From contig DQTK01000125.1 of the NCBI GenBank assembly GCA_015662815.1, positions 1 to 6,620 of the forward strand: a DNA stretch of 6,620 nt, in the 5' to 3' direction. Position 1 is the stretch's first letter. The number at the start of each line of letters is the position of its first letter. Made by a program: the position numbers and the translations under genes. Below the pieces are notes generated by a model. That model did no database searches. It saw nothing but the letters and a program-made list of their open reading frames with translations, and was not told where the DNA came from. This DNA is from Aquifex aeolicus. GTDB lineage: Bacteria > Aquificota > Aquificia > Aquificales > Aquificaceae. This document shows, piece by piece, positions 6,447 through 6,620 of the stretch.

Positions 6447-6620
6447 TGTGTTAACTTTTACTTATTTCTTCTTTTATCAAAGATGAGCTTGTTTAATAAT
6501 CAGAAGAGTTAGGATTTAAAAGCAGGAAGTTTAGCCAAAACATACAAGCTTCACCAACCCAATAAGAACTCCAGTTTTTATATGAGACTTTACCTTCCTT
6601 AGTTCTTTGTTTTTCTTTAG
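6447..6620. other. Intergenic stretch, possible tail of a convergent minus-strand gene
   Basis: No + strand gene, tRNA or repeat is visible here. On the minus strand two frames are open from the right edge. One covers 41 codons ending in TAA at 6493-6495 (C-terminus NPNSSDY), and the other covers 29 codons ending in TAA at 6531-6533 (C-terminus KLVCFG). Neither is recognisable, and neither composition clearly matches the Lys/Glu-rich genes to the left. Either may be the end of a gene beyond the window, or both may be chance. Confidence 0.3.

Noticed and set aside
6430..6620. tRNA or small RNA gene in the 3' intergenic stretch
   Set aside because: No T-loop or cloverleaf pattern and no further strong hairpin with a T-run was seen on either strand.

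Overview
The window holds one complete tripartite RND efflux operon on the + strand. Upstream is the 3' part of a separate gene, and downstream is a short intergenic stretch after a terminator. I see no RNA genes, mobile elements or CRISPR arrays. Base composition is moderately AT-rich, proteins are rich in Lys and Glu, Arg codons are mostly AGA/AGG, Ile is often ATA, and genes are tightly packed with strong GGAGG ribosome sites. Together these suggest a thermophilic bacterium of the Aquificales type (Aquifex-like). This is judged by style and not proven. The TolC-type outer-membrane protein shows a two-membrane (diderm) envelope.

Region 1 (1-694): an open frame, probably starting before the window, encodes a protein that looks like a shortened, degenerate relative of M28 zinc aminopeptidases. 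It keeps the N-terminal GRRPGS signature and an AEsLG..GS-like segment, but metal-ligand positions appear to be lost. The family assignment is tentative.

Region 2 (about 674-742): the control region of the operon. A perfect 20-bp palindrome, ATATTAGAATATTCTAATAT (697-716), overlaps the spacer and -10 of a plausible sigma70-type promoter (686-714). This is the classic place for a repressor to bind. A third copy of the half-site lies upstream at 674-681. No regulator gene is in the window.

Region 3 (742-6429): three genes in the order outer-membrane channel (TolC family), periplasmic adaptor (membrane fusion protein) and inner-membrane RND pump. The first two overlap by ATGA and the last two are 4 nt apart, so they are almost certainly one transcript. 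The pump takes substrate from the inner membrane or periplasm using the proton gradient, the adaptor bridges, and the TolC protein forms the exit duct. TM4 of the pump has the Asp-Asp pair typical of drug/amphiphile (HAE-like) pumps, not the pattern of CusA/CzcA metal pumps. The adaptor nevertheless ends in an odd Cys-x-x-Cys tail. The substrate cannot be told from sequence.

Region 4 (6420-6620): a short intrinsic terminator whose loop contains the pump's stop codon, then about 170 bases without a convincing gene. Open frames run in from the right edge on the minus strand and could be the tail of a convergent gene.
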